A stretch of DNA of 64,000 nt from Bradyrhizobium sp. BRP22 (GCF_020194175.1 NZ_JADYVX010000024.1:1-64000), one strand, 5' to 3'; numbered from the stretch's first letter, positions 44,846 through 52,677 are shown. Numbers and translations: made by a program. The notes: generated from the sequence alone by a model not told the origin.

Positions 44846-45250
44846 AGGATGTGAGTCCGCGCTCTCGCGGCGCTTTGCGTCCGAGGTTTGCGTCTCGTTT
44901 CACCCTCGCATCGAAGTGAGGGCGCAGGGAAAGCCGGGTGCCGGTTGCACCCGTGGGCCCCGTGCAACAAAAAGCACGGGGGTAGGGCCACAGGTCAACC
45001 GGAGCAACACCGGCTTTCCCTGCGCGATGGTTTACAGGCTTACTTCGTGCTCTTCTCGGTGACCGGGCTTTCTTGCCACCGTCGCCCTGTTCAACGAACA
45101 GAACTTAGCGCCAGCGTCGGGGCGCCAGAACCACACGACTTCGCCGTCCGCGACGCGCGTGCTCGTCAGTCACACCCATCGCGTCCACCGCATCTCACCG
45201 CAACGTTCGTGACGATCGCGACCCGCCCCTCTCTCGGGTGAGACGCGCGG
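44846..45250. ncRNA. Structured intergenic element, candidate RNA or mobile repeat
   Basis: The core is closed by a perfect 16-bp inverted repeat, GCGCAGGGAAAGCCGG (44922-44937) and CCGGCTTTCCCTGCGC (45010-45025). Inside it are a 4-6 bp hairpin (GGGTGC/GCACCC, 44936-44952) and a perfect 8-bp hairpin, CCCCGTGC/GCACGGGG (44958-44965 and 44974-44981), with an A-rich loop. This gives a branched 104-nt fold. A tail with no coding pattern follows to about 45250. From memory, very similar text recurs in Bradyrhizobiaceae genomes and is often mis-called as a hypothetical ORF; I could not check this here. Strand and function are unknown. Confidence 0.45.
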
Positions 45251-45260
45251 AGTCATAATG

Positions 45261-45340
45261 CTGATTTGCCCGACGGGTTAAGCGTTTTATTTTTCGCACG
45301 AGGGCTGGACAGACTTTCGTCCTGATTTGCCCGTCGGGTT
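45261..45340. repeat. Pair of direct repeats CTGATTTGCCCGWCGGGTT
   Basis: Two 19-bp copies (45261-45279 and 45322-45340) differ at one base and are 61 bp apart start to start. Each contains the near-palindrome CCCGACGGG or CCCGTCGGG. The interval is AT-rich (GTTTTATTTTTC). They lie between the structured element and a family C repeat. Confidence 0.7.
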
Positions 45341-45367
45341 GTTATGTCGCACCTAAAGCATCAACAT

Positions 45368-45451
45368 CGTCATTGCGAGCGAAGCGAAGCAATCCATAGC
45401 GCCGCGCGTGGAGGCATGGATTGCTTCGTCGCTACGCTCCTCGCAATGACG
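45368..45451. repeat. Palindromic repeat family C
   Basis: Arms CGTCATTGCGAGCGAAGCG and CGCTCCTCGCAATGACG with the inner pair AAGCAATCCAT and ATGGATTGCTT. It directly precedes a family B variant, so two repeats stand in tandem. Confidence 0.85.
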
Positions 45452-45461
45452 GGGGGGCAAC

Positions 45462-45567
45462 CGTCATTCCGGGGCATCGCGACGCGATGAGCCCGGAATC
45501 CATTTCGGCGTTTGTGCAAGTGGATGAATGGATTCCGGGCTCGCGGTGCGCGCGCCCCGGAATGACG
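45462..45567. repeat. Palindromic repeat family B, long variant
   Basis: The outer arms CGTCATTCCGGGGC and GCCCCGGAATGACG are as in the other copies. The inner part differs: GAGCCCGGAATCCATTTC pairs with AATGGATTCCGGGCTC across a short spacer. This shows at least two subtypes of the family. It lies between the tandem family C repeat and the acyl-CoA dehydrogenase stop. Confidence 0.85.
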
Positions 45568-45601
45568 GTGGTGGTGGCCCTATGGAATGAACTGCGCGCA
45601 C

Positions 45602-46876
45602 TCAGCGCTTTCCTGCACCCATATAGCCGAACAGGAAGCCCGCGACCTTGCGCTTCTGGATCTCCTCGCTGCCTTCGGTGATGCGGTAGCGGCGGTGGTG
45701 GCGGTAGATGTGTTCGAACGGCTTGTGGCGCGAATAGCCCATGCCGCCGTAGACCTGCATCGCGCGGTCGGCGGCCTCGCAGCACAGACGGTTTGCCCAG
45801 TAGTTGCACATCGAGACCTTGTCGGAGAGCGTGTGCTCGACCTGCGCCTGCGTGAGCTGGTCCATCTCCCAGGCCGTCTTGCGGATCAACAGCCGCAGCA
45901 TCTCGGCTTGCGTGGCGAGTTCGACCAGCGGCCACTGGATCGCCTGGTTTTCGGCCAGCGCCTTGCCGAACGGCTTTCGCTCGCGCGCATAGTTGACGCT
46001 CTCGTTGATGCAATAGACGGCTGCGCCGAGCGAGCTCGCGGCCTGACGGATGCGGTTCTCGTGCACGAAGCATTGCGCCAGCGACAGCCCGCGACCGACC
46101 TCGCCGAACAGCGCGTCCTCAGGCACGAACACGTCCGTGAAGCTGACGCGCGGATGATCGGTCGGCATGTTGAAGGTCCACATATATTGCTCGACCTTCA
46201 CGCCATCGGATTTCGCCGGCACCAGGAAACAGGTGATGCCGCGCGCATCGCCGTCATTGCCCGACGTGCGCGCAAACAGCGCGCAGTGGGTCGCGACATG
46301 CATGCCGGTGGTCCACATCTTCTCGCCGTTGATCAGCCAGCCCTTGACGTTGTCACGGGTCGCAGGCTCCGCCTTGGTCTCCATATGCGTCGCATCGGAG
46401 CCGTGGTCGGGCTCGGTGAGACCGAAGGTGATGCGGTATTTGCCCGTGATCGAGCCGTCGATCATCGCCTTCTGCGCATCGCTGCCGTAGCGATCCAGCA
46501 TGGTGACGACCGGGAAATTGCCGACAATCGAATGCTCGTTCTGCAAATCGTTGTGCAGGCCGAGCCCCTTCGAGGCAAAATGCTCGCGGATCACCGCCAT
46601 CCAGAGATTTGAGCCGTCCTTGCCGCCATAGCGTTTCGGGATCGCGAAGCGCAGATGGCCCGCGGCATCGGCACGATCCTTGGCCTTGCGCAGCAGCGCC
46701 TCCCATTCGTGCCGCGGCAGGCCGCCATTGTCGAAATCGGTGCGCGCCCACTCGCGGCGGTGGTCGAAGAAGCGGATATTGTCGTCGGCTTGCTCGAGCG
46801 GTTTGATCTCGCGCGCGATGAAGGAATCGAGTTCGGCGAGATAGGCGACGAGGTCGGCCGGCAGGTTGAAATCCAA
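45602..46876 (-). CDS. Acyl-CoA dehydrogenase
   Basis: The 424-residue flavoprotein has the ACAD fold: N-terminal helical domain, FAD-binding strand domain with ITFGLTEPDHGSDATHME and WLINGEKMWTTGMH, and C-terminal helices with MQVYGGMGYSRHKPFEHIYR. The catalytic base sits in YRITEGSEEIQKRKVAG. It oxidises an acyl-CoA to the 2-enoyl-CoA, passing electrons to ETF. The start codon is TTG at 46876, supported by GGGAGAGA about 8 nt upstream and by the lack of an in-frame ATG for many residues. It is divergent from an enoyl-CoA hydratase, the next step of beta-oxidation. Confidence 0.9.
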   Translation of the reverse strand: MDFNLPADLVAYLAELDSFIAREIKPLEQADDNIRFFDHRREWARTDFDNGGLPRHEWEALLRKAKDRADAAGHLRFAIPKRYGGKDGSNLWMAVIREHFASKGLGLHNDLQNEHSIVGNFPVVTMLDRYGSDAQKAMIDGSITGKYRITFGLTEPDHGSDATHMETKAEPATRDNVKGWLINGEKMWTTGMHVATHCALFARTSGNDGDARGITCFLVPAKSDGVKVEQYMWTFNMPTDHPRVSFTDVFVPEDALFGEVGRGLSLAQCFVHENRIRQAASSLGAAVYCINESVNYARERKPFGKALAENQAIQWPLVELATQAEMLRLLIRKTAWEMDQLTQAQVEHTLSDKVSMCNYWANRLCCEAADRAMQVYGGMGYSRHKPFEHIYRHHRRYRITEGSEEIQKRKVAGFLFGYMGAGKR

Positions 46877-47094
46877 GGCGGTCTCTCCCGGAAATGTCGT
46901 TGATTGTCGTTTTGCGTTTAGGCGCTGCGCGCTCCTGCTCGGCTCGATTAAGGTGAGAAGACGGCGCCCAAGTCAAGCAAGCGCATCACGCCTGATGCGC
47001 GCAAAGGTGTTGCGTAATTGGATGGCGTCAAGGCGCCGGCGCGCGCTAGTATAATACGAATATTCTTCGCCACAGAAAATCAGCGGGAGCGAAC
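46877..47094. promoter_or_regulatory. Divergent promoter region, ACAD / enoyl-CoA hydratase
   Basis: TATAAT occurs at 47050-47055, 39 bp before the plus-strand ATG, and is a reasonable -10 box for the hydratase. The matching -35 region is weak. The promoter of the dehydrogenase must lie in the same 218 bp. No dyad long enough to name an operator was found. Confidence 0.4.
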
Positions 47095-47874
47095 ATGGAT
47101 CTGAAATTCTCGAAGGTGGAACGCAAGGGCCCGATCACCATCGTGACGCTGTCGCGCCCCGAGGTATACAACGCGCTGCATATCGACGCGCATTTCGAGC
47201 TCAACAAGGTGTTCGACGACTTTTCCGCCGATCCCGAGCAGTGGGTCGCGATCGTCACCGGCGCCGGCGACAAGGCATTCTGCGCCGGCAACGACCTGAA
47301 ATGGCAGGCGGCCGGCGGCAAGCGCGGCTGGGACAAGGGCGGCTTCGGCGGATTGACCTCGCGTTTCGACTGCGACAAGCCGATCATCGCCGCGGTCAAC
47401 GGCGTGGCGATGGGCGGCGGCTTCGAGATCGCGCTGGCCTGCGACCTCATCATCGCCGCCGAGAATGCGACCTTTGCGCTGCCGGAACCGCGCGTCGGCC
47501 TTGCGGCCCTGGCCGGTGGCCTGCATCGCCTGCCGCGTCAGATCGGGCTGAAGCGCGCGATGGGCATGATCCTCACCGCCCGCCACGTCAGCGCCAAGGA
47601 AGGGCACGAACTCGGCTTCGTCAACGAGGTGGTGCCGCAGGGCGAGGCGCTTGCCGCGGCCGTGCGCTGGGCCGAGACCATCTGCAAGAACTCGCCGATG
47701 TCGATCCGCGCCTCCAAGCAGACCATCGAGCGCGGGCTTGCCGTGTCGCTGGAGCAGGCGATCAACGAGCAGCGCGATTATCCCGCGGTGAAGGCGATGG
47801 CGGCGTCGCAGGATTACGTCGAGGGGCCGAAGGCGTTCGCGGAGAAGCGCCCGCCGAAGTGGGTGGGGAAGTAG
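47095..47874 (+). CDS. Enoyl-CoA hydratase
   Basis: The 259-residue crotonase retains both hydratase glutamates, Glu111 (MGGGFEIALACDL) and Glu131 (LPEPRVGLAALAGG), and the oxyanion-hole motif KAFCAGNDLKW. It should hydrate a trans-2-enoyl-CoA to the 3-hydroxyacyl-CoA. A ribosome binding site GGGAGCG precedes the ATG. It is divergent from the acyl-CoA dehydrogenase and converges on the DUF6285 gene with a hairpin between them. It ends in RPPKWVGK, typical of short-chain crotonases of this group. Confidence 0.93.
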   Translation: MDLKFSKVERKGPITIVTLSRPEVYNALHIDAHFELNKVFDDFSADPEQWVAIVTGAGDKAFCAGNDLKWQAAGGKRGWDKGGFGGLTSRFDCDKPIIAAVNGVAMGGGFEIALACDLIIAAENATFALPEPRVGLAALAGGLHRLPRQIGLKRAMGMILTARHVSAKEGHELGFVNEVVPQGEALAAAVRWAETICKNSPMSIRASKQTIERGLAVSLEQAINEQRDYPAVKAMAASQDYVEGPKAFAEKRPPKWVGK

Positions 47875-47889
47875 GCTGCCTTCGCTCTC

Positions 47890-47979
47890 CGTCATGGCCG
47901 GGCTTGTCCCGGCCATCCACGATCTTGGCACCTCGATGAAGGACGCACGTGGATGCCCGGGACAAGCCCGGGCATGACG
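47890..47979. repeat. Palindromic repeat family F, likely bidirectional terminator
   Basis: CGTCATGGCCGGGCTTGTCC and GGACAAGCCCGGGCATGACG are near-complementary 20-base arms, with the inner pair CCATCCACG and CGTGGATGC. It lies between the convergent enoyl-CoA hydratase and DUF6285 genes and probably ends both transcripts. Confidence 0.85.
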
Positions 47980-47985
47980 ACACAA

Positions 47986-48369
47986 CTACGATCTCGATGT
48001 GTCGCCCAGCTCCCGCTTGTACGACGCGTAGTTCGGCTGGTCGACGGCGAGCTTGTCCATCGTGGTCTGCCAGAGGTGATCGGCCAGCCCCGGCGTCTGC
48101 AGATCGACTTCGCCTGTCGCGATCTTCTCCGAAAGCGCACGGTTGAGCTCGATGAGCGAACCGTCGGTGCCGAGGAGTTGCTTCAGCCGCGCGGCCTCCG
48201 TTGCATCGGCTGCTTGCGCGAGTGTGAGCTGGCGCGTCACCAGATCGAGCGCATTGATGCCGACGCGCAGCTTGAACGCGTTGTGGCCCTTGATCGCGGG
48301 CGCGATCTCGTTGCGCAAGAAATCGGCGACAGCCTTGATCAGCTCGTCAGGTGTCGGTTCGTCCTGCAT
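47986..48369 (-). CDS. DUF6285-family protein, LvaB-like kinase partner
   Basis: The 127-residue protein starts at the ATG at 48369. The pattern MQDEPTPDELIKAVADFLRN, then NAFKLRVGINALDLVTRQL, matches the small DUF6285 family. Such proteins are regularly encoded next to an APH-type phosphotransferase and an ACAD10/11-like dehydrogenase. In Pseudomonas putida the small protein LvaB is needed for activity of the kinase LvaA on 4-hydroxyacyl-CoA, and I infer that this gene plays the same role. It is the last gene of the crotonase-kinase-DUF6285 run. A family A repeat separates it from the kinase. The longer frame to 48483 reads through that repeat and is rejected. Confidence 0.75.
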   Translation of the reverse strand: MQDEPTPDELIKAVADFLRNEIAPAIKGHNAFKLRVGINALDLVTRQLTLAQAADATEAARLKQLLGTDGSLIELNRALSEKIATGEVDLQTPGLADHLWQTTMDKLAVDQPNYASYKRELGDTSRS

Positions 48370-48389
48370 CTCAACGCCCTCATCTTTTT

Positions 48390-48439
48390 GGGCATGATCT
48401 CTTCCGAAAGCCGGTTTCCAGTTTTCGGGATCATGCCCG
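48390..48439. repeat. Palindromic repeat family A overlapping the kinase 3' end
   Basis: Arms GGGCATGATC and GATCATGCCC flank CCGAAAG and GTTTTCGG. The kinase stop codon TGA (48431-48433) is supplied by the GCATGATC arm of the repeat, so the last residues of the kinase are read out of the element. It lies between the kinase and DUF6285 genes. Confidence 0.85.
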
Positions 48440-49414
48440 CGGTGCCAATAGCCTGAGCAGATCGATCTCGGTCTCCGACGCACGGCGGCCGATCATCGCG
48501 CGCTCCATGGAATGGTCGGGGCCTGCGCGAAAGCGCTGCATCATGCCGCAGCACATCACGCCCCAGCGCAGCGTGCCCATCACTTCCCAGAACATCGCCC
48601 TGACAGGATCGACCTTGCGGCCGACCTCCTCATAGCCTGCGAACAGTTCCTCGCGCGAGCCGAAGCCGCCGACGGGCTTGTCGATCTCGCCGAAGCGCCA
48701 GGAGTTGACGCAGATCCAACCGAGATCCTCCATGGGATCGCCGAAATGCGCCAGCTCCCAGTCCAGCACCGCGCGCACGCCGTCGGGACCGATGATGAGA
48801 TTGCCGTGGCGGAAATCGCCATGCACCAGCGTCACTTCGGCCGACGGGCCGGGATCGTGGTCGCGCAGCCAGCGCAGCGCCAGCTCGAACACCGGACGCG
48901 GCCAGTCGAAGCTGCGATATTCCCGCTCGAGATCACCGATCTCCCTGGTCGCCGTCATCTGCCGCAGCTTCGGCAGCTTGGCCGCCGGCAAGCCGTGAAT
49001 GCCGGCTGCGACCCTGCCGAGCTGGCGTGCCAGCAACGGCCGCGCCTTGGCAAACTGCTCGTCGCGCAGAATCTTGCGCGCGATGCTCTCGCCTTCGACG
49101 CGCGCCATGATGAAGCCGGTGCCGAGCCCCTCCTCCGGCTTCAGAACATGCAGCACCCGCGGCGACGGCAGGCCGGCGTCATGCGCAAGCTGCATCAACG
49201 TCGCTTCGGCATCGAGCCCGGCCGCGCGCGAAGGCGCAGCGCCATAGCCCGGCGGCGCGCGGCGCAGGATCGCGCCGACATTGCCGCTCGGATGCACGAT
49301 GTCGAAGGTCCAGGTCTCCTGGCTGGCGCCGCCGGAAAGTTTTGCGGTGCCGCTGACGCCGGTCGCGCCCGGATGGAACGACGCGACGCAGCGTGTGAGT
49401 TCGGCCTCGATCAT
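48431..49414 (-). CDS. APH-type phosphotransferase, LvaA/ACAD10-kinase-like
   Basis: The 327-residue protein has the aminoglycoside-phosphotransferase kinase fold: LSGGASQETWTFDI near the nucleotide-binding loop, the catalytic loop VHGDFRHGNLIIG, and the metal-binding Asp in AVLDWELAHFGDPMEDLGW. Kinases of this kind, free or fused in mammalian ACAD10/11, phosphorylate the hydroxyl of 4-hydroxyacyl-CoA, which an ACAD-like enzyme then eliminates. It overlaps the upstream crotonase gene by 4 nt and is followed by the DUF6285 gene, which supports that role over drug resistance. Confidence 0.8.
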   Translation of the reverse strand: MIEAELTRCVASFHPGATGVSGTAKLSGGASQETWTFDIVHPSGNVGAILRRAPPGYGAAPSRAAGLDAEATLMQLAHDAGLPSPRVLHVLKPEEGLGTGFIMARVEGESIARKILRDEQFAKARPLLARQLGRVAAGIHGLPAAKLPKLRQMTATREIGDLEREYRSFDWPRPVFELALRWLRDHDPGPSAEVTLVHGDFRHGNLIIGPDGVRAVLDWELAHFGDPMEDLGWICVNSWRFGEIDKPVGGFGSREELFAGYEEVGRKVDPVRAMFWEVMGTLRWGVMCCGMMQRFRAGPDHSMERAMIGRRASETEIDLLRLLAPRA

Positions 49415-50202
49415 TTGCCCTTGAACTTCGCCGGGCGCTTCTCGAGGAATGCGGTGACGCCTTCCTTGAAATCCTCGGTGGTGCCGGCAAGGCGCTGTGA
49501 CTGATATTCGAGATCGAGCTGATCCTCGAAGGAATTCTCCGGGCTGTCCCAATAGAGCTTGCGGATCAGCGACAGCGCGACCGTCGGGCCGTTGGCGAGT
49601 TCATGCGCAAGCTTCAGCGCCTCCTCCATCAGCGCACCGTCGTCATAGAGCCGGTTGACGAGGCCCCATTCCAGCGCCTTCTCGGCCGGCAACCGCTCGC
49701 CCATCAGCGACAATTCGATCGCGCGCGCCTTGCCGACCAGCCGCGGCAACAACCAGGTCGAGCCGCAATCCGGCACCAGGCCGATGCGGCGGAACGCCTG
49801 CAGGAAATAGGCCGAACGCGCACACAGGATCATGTCGCCCATCAGCGCGAAGCTCATGCCTGCGCCCGCCGCCGGGCCATTGACGGCAGTGACGATCGGG
49901 CAATGCAGATTGCGCAGCCGCCGCAGGAACGGATGGAACGCGGTCTCCAGCGCCGCGCCTGCGTTGCGTTTGCCCGGCGTCTGGTTGTTGCGTCCCTGCA
50001 GGTTGGCGCCGGTGCAGAAGGCGCGGCCGGCGCCAGTGATCACGAGGCAGCGCACCTCGTCGCGCTTATCCTCGATCGCATCGAGCGCCTCGGCGAGGCC
50101 GCCGAGCATGTCGATCGACACCGCGTTCATGACCTCCTGATGATCGAGCTTGAGGACCGCGACCGGTCCATCGAAATCGAGCGTGACGTGCTTGAATTGC
50201 AT
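49411..50202 (-). CDS. PaaG-like crotonase (enoyl-CoA isomerase)
   Basis: The protein has 263 residues from the ATG at 50202, which has GAGGAAA upstream; the frame is open far upstream but without coding character. It lacks the first hydratase glutamate (the region reads AAGAGMSFALMGDM). It keeps the Asp145 of RRIGLVPDCGSTWLLPRLVG, as in PaaG and related enoyl-CoA isomerases. An isomerase role, shifting a double bond of an acyl-CoA, is therefore more likely than hydration. It is translationally coupled (4-nt overlap) to the APH-type kinase and divergent from the SDR at 50386. Confidence 0.85.
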   Translation of the reverse strand: MQFKHVTLDFDGPVAVLKLDHQEVMNAVSIDMLGGLAEALDAIEDKRDEVRCLVITGAGRAFCTGANLQGRNNQTPGKRNAGAALETAFHPFLRRLRNLHCPIVTAVNGPAAGAGMSFALMGDMILCARSAYFLQAFRRIGLVPDCGSTWLLPRLVGKARAIELSLMGERLPAEKALEWGLVNRLYDDGALMEEALKLAHELANGPTVALSLIRKLYWDSPENSFEDQLDLEYQSQRLAGTTEDFKEGVTAFLEKRPAKFKGK

Positions 50203-50385
50203 TGTTTCCTCGTGGGTTGCGCCCGCGTTACAGGTAAGGCGGTAGGCCAAATCTTCGGCCCATATTTGATTTTTGAGGCGGCCTTGTCCATGGTGGCGCA
50301 AGAACACCTCGCTTTCGGATGCACGATTAACGTGCGTCAGGCGAAATGGAAACACCTCCAGGGAAATCCGCCAAGGAAAAATACC

Positions 50386-51165
50386 ATGAGCATCTTCGAC
50401 CTCTCGGGCCGCGTCGCGATCATCACCGGTGGCAATGGCGGGATCGGGCTCGGCATCGCGCAGGCGCTCAACGCCGCCGGGTGCCATGTCTCGATCTGGG
50501 GCCGCAACGCCGAGAAGAACAAGGCGGCTGCGGCAACGATGGCGGCGGGTGCCGGCAAGGTCGACAGCCGCATCTGCGACGTCAGCAGCGCCGCCTCGGT
50601 GCAGGATGCGATGAAGGCGACACTCGACGCCTTCGGCCGCGTCGACGGCTGCTTTGCCAATGCCGGGATCGGCGGCGGCGGGCGGCGCGCCTTCATCGAC
50701 CGCACCGAGGAGGAATGGCGAACCATGTTCGCAACCAATCTCGACGGCGTTTTCCACGTGTTCCAGGCCGCCGCCCGCCACATGACCGAGCGCGCCGAGG
50801 CCGGCGATCCCTTCGGCCGCCTCGTCGCCACATCGAGCCTGGCCTCACTGTTCGGCACCGCGCGCAACGAGCACTATGCCGGCACCAAGGCCGCCATCAA
50901 CGCGCTGGTGCGCGCGCTCGGCGTCGAGCTCGCCCGCCACGGCGTCACCGCGAATGCGATCCTGCCCGGCTGGATCAAGAGCGACATGACGGCGGGCATC
51001 ATGGCGAACGACAAATTCGTGGCCAATGTGATGCCGCGCATTCCCGTGCGGCGGTTCGGCGAACCCTCCGACTTCGGCGGCATCGCGGTCTATCTGATGA
51101 GCAATGCGTCATCGTACCACACGACGGATTGCTTCGTGATCGATGGCGGCTATACGGCGTTTTAA
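50386..51165 (+). CDS. SDR oxidoreductase, candidate LvaD-like or 3-hydroxyacyl-CoA reductase
   Basis: The 259-residue classical short-chain dehydrogenase starts at the ATG at 50386 with AAGGA upstream. It has the NAD(P) motif ITGGNGGIGLG, NAGIGGGG, the catalytic Ser in VATSSLASLFG and YAGTKAAINALVRAL with Tyr and Lys. It ends in FVIDGGYTAF, as typical FabG-like SDRs do. It is divergent from the crotonase/kinase genes and 137 bp upstream of the ACAD10/11-like dehydrogenase. Reduction of a keto-acyl-CoA to the hydroxyacyl-CoA used by the kinase would fit, as for LvaD, but this is context only. Confidence 0.85.
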   Translation: MSIFDLSGRVAIITGGNGGIGLGIAQALNAAGCHVSIWGRNAEKNKAAAATMAAGAGKVDSRICDVSSAASVQDAMKATLDAFGRVDGCFANAGIGGGGRRAFIDRTEEEWRTMFATNLDGVFHVFQAAARHMTERAEAGDPFGRLVATSSLASLFGTARNEHYAGTKAAINALVRALGVELARHGVTANAILPGWIKSDMTAGIMANDKFVANVMPRIPVRRFGEPSDFGGIAVYLMSNASSYHTTDCFVIDGGYTAF

Positions 51166-51302
51166 ACGTTGTTCGAATTCCGTGATGCGGCAATGGCACC
51201 CTGCGCCGCGCGGTGCGGGCCCCATGAAAAATGTGCGCTCGCACTTTGAAACCACCGCGTCTATGGTTGCCGGCAAACGATCTCGGCGATGGGAGGACAA
51301 AA

Positions 51303-52577
51303 ATGAAACACGCCTACATACCCCGGACCACCAACTACACGCTCAATCCGAGCGACGAGCTCAACGACCTCCGCATGTCGGATCAGGTCCGCCCGCTCTA
51401 TGAGCACGTGAAGAAATTCATCCGGGAAACCGTCGAGCCGATGTCGGTTGAATTCCAGCGGCACGGCGAGACCAAGAAGGACCGCTGGAGTTTTACGGAC
51501 GGCCAGATCGAGGTTCTGGAGAAAGCCAAGAAGAAGGCCAAGGAAGAAGGCCTGTGGAATTTCTTCCTGCCCGATGCCGAGACCGGCGAAGGCCTGAACA
51601 ATCTCGACTATGCCTATATCGCCGCCGAGCTCGGCAAGAGCCCGCTGGCGTCCGAGACCATGAACTGCTCGGCGCCTGATACCGGCAACATGGAAGTGCT
51701 GGAGCGTGTCGGCACCAAGGAGCAGAAGGAGAAGTGGCTGAAGCCGCTTCTGAACGGCGAGATCCGTTCGGCCTACGCCATGACCGAACCCAACGTCGCC
51801 TCGTCGGACGCCAAGAACATCTCGACCACCGCAAAGCTCGTCGGCGACGAATGGGTGATCAACGGCGAGAAGTATTACATCTCCGGCCTGGGCGATCCGC
51901 GCTGCAAGATCATGATCGTGATGGTCAAGACCAATCCGGATGCGCCGCCGAGCAAGCAGCAGTCGCAGATCCTGGTGCCGAAGGACACGCCCGGCGTCGA
52001 GATCCTCGGTCCCATGCATGTGTTCGGGCAGGATCATGCACCGCGCGGGCACATGCATCTGCGCTTCAACAATGTCAGGGTGCCGAAGGACAACATCCTG
52101 CTCGGCGAGGGCCGCGGCTTTGAGATCTCGCAGGTTCGGCTGGGGCCGGGCCGCATCCACCATTGCATGCGCACCATCGGCAAGGCCGAGAAGGCGCTCG
52201 ACATGATGGTACAGCGCGGCCTCACCCGCGAAGCGTTCGGCAAGAAGATCGCCCATCTCGGCGGCAACCTGCAGATCATCGCGCAGGCGCGCTGCGAGAT
52301 CGAGGCGATGCGGCTGATGGTGCTGAAGGCGGCGAAGGCGATGGACGTGCTCGGCAACAAGGAAGCCCGCGTCTGGGTCTCCATGGTCAAGGCCATGATC
52401 CCCGAGCGCGCCTGCAAGATCATCGACCAGGCGATCCAGATGCACGGCGCTACCGGCATCTCGCAATGGACGCCGCTCGCCGAAATGTATCAGGACGTCC
52501 GCCACCTGCGCTTCGCCGACGGTCCGGATGAAGTGCACTGGATGGTGGTCGGCCGGCACGAGCTGAGCATGCCGTAA
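51303..52577 (+). CDS. ACAD10/11-like acyl-CoA dehydrogenase (LvaC-like)
   Basis: The 424-residue protein starts at the ATG at 51303 with GGGAGG upstream. It has the ACAD fold with YAMTEPNVASSDAKNIST, WVINGEKYYISGLGDP, GRGFEISQVRLGPGRIHHCM and, in place of the ordinary catalytic-base region, the RFADGPDEVHWMVVGRHEL ending seen in ACAD10/11 and LvaC. In those systems the enzyme handles a 4-phosphoacyl-CoA, removing phosphate to leave an enoyl-CoA. The kinase and DUF6285 partner are 3 kb away. Direct dehydrogenation of an ordinary acyl-CoA is the alternative. Confidence 0.85.
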   Translation: MKHAYIPRTTNYTLNPSDELNDLRMSDQVRPLYEHVKKFIRETVEPMSVEFQRHGETKKDRWSFTDGQIEVLEKAKKKAKEEGLWNFFLPDAETGEGLNNLDYAYIAAELGKSPLASETMNCSAPDTGNMEVLERVGTKEQKEKWLKPLLNGEIRSAYAMTEPNVASSDAKNISTTAKLVGDEWVINGEKYYISGLGDPRCKIMIVMVKTNPDAPPSKQQSQILVPKDTPGVEILGPMHVFGQDHAPRGHMHLRFNNVRVPKDNILLGEGRGFEISQVRLGPGRIHHCMRTIGKAEKALDMMVQRGLTREAFGKKIAHLGGNLQIIAQARCEIEAMRLMVLKAAKAMDVLGNKEARVWVSMVKAMIPERACKIIDQAIQMHGATGISQWTPLAEMYQDVRHLRFADGPDEVHWMVVGRHELSMP

Positions 52578-52584
52578 ATTTGTA

Positions 52585-52657
52585 GCGGGTTAGCATCAGC
52601 GTAACCCGCCTCTTCTCTCGCAGCGGCGGATTGCGCCTTCGGCTAATCCGCCCTACG
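52585..52657. repeat. Intergenic repeat family G (GGCGGATT...AATCCGCC)
   Basis: GCGGGTTAGC and GCGTAACCCGC, then GGCGGATT and AATCCGCC, form two adjacent small hairpins between the ACAD and flavin reductase genes. This type of text recurs widely in proteobacterial intergenic regions (from memory). Confidence 0.65.
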
Positions 52658-52677
52658 GACCTCTCAGGAACGCCACC

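Noticed and set aside
44713..45241. Small ORFs on both strands over the structured element
   Set aside because: They overlap the stems and carry no family resemblance or ribosome binding sites. They look like the mis-annotation often given to such elements.
47986..48483. Longer DUF6285 frame starting at 48483
   Set aside because: The extra 38 codons read through the family A repeat and into the kinase end. The ATG at 48369 gives the usual family length.
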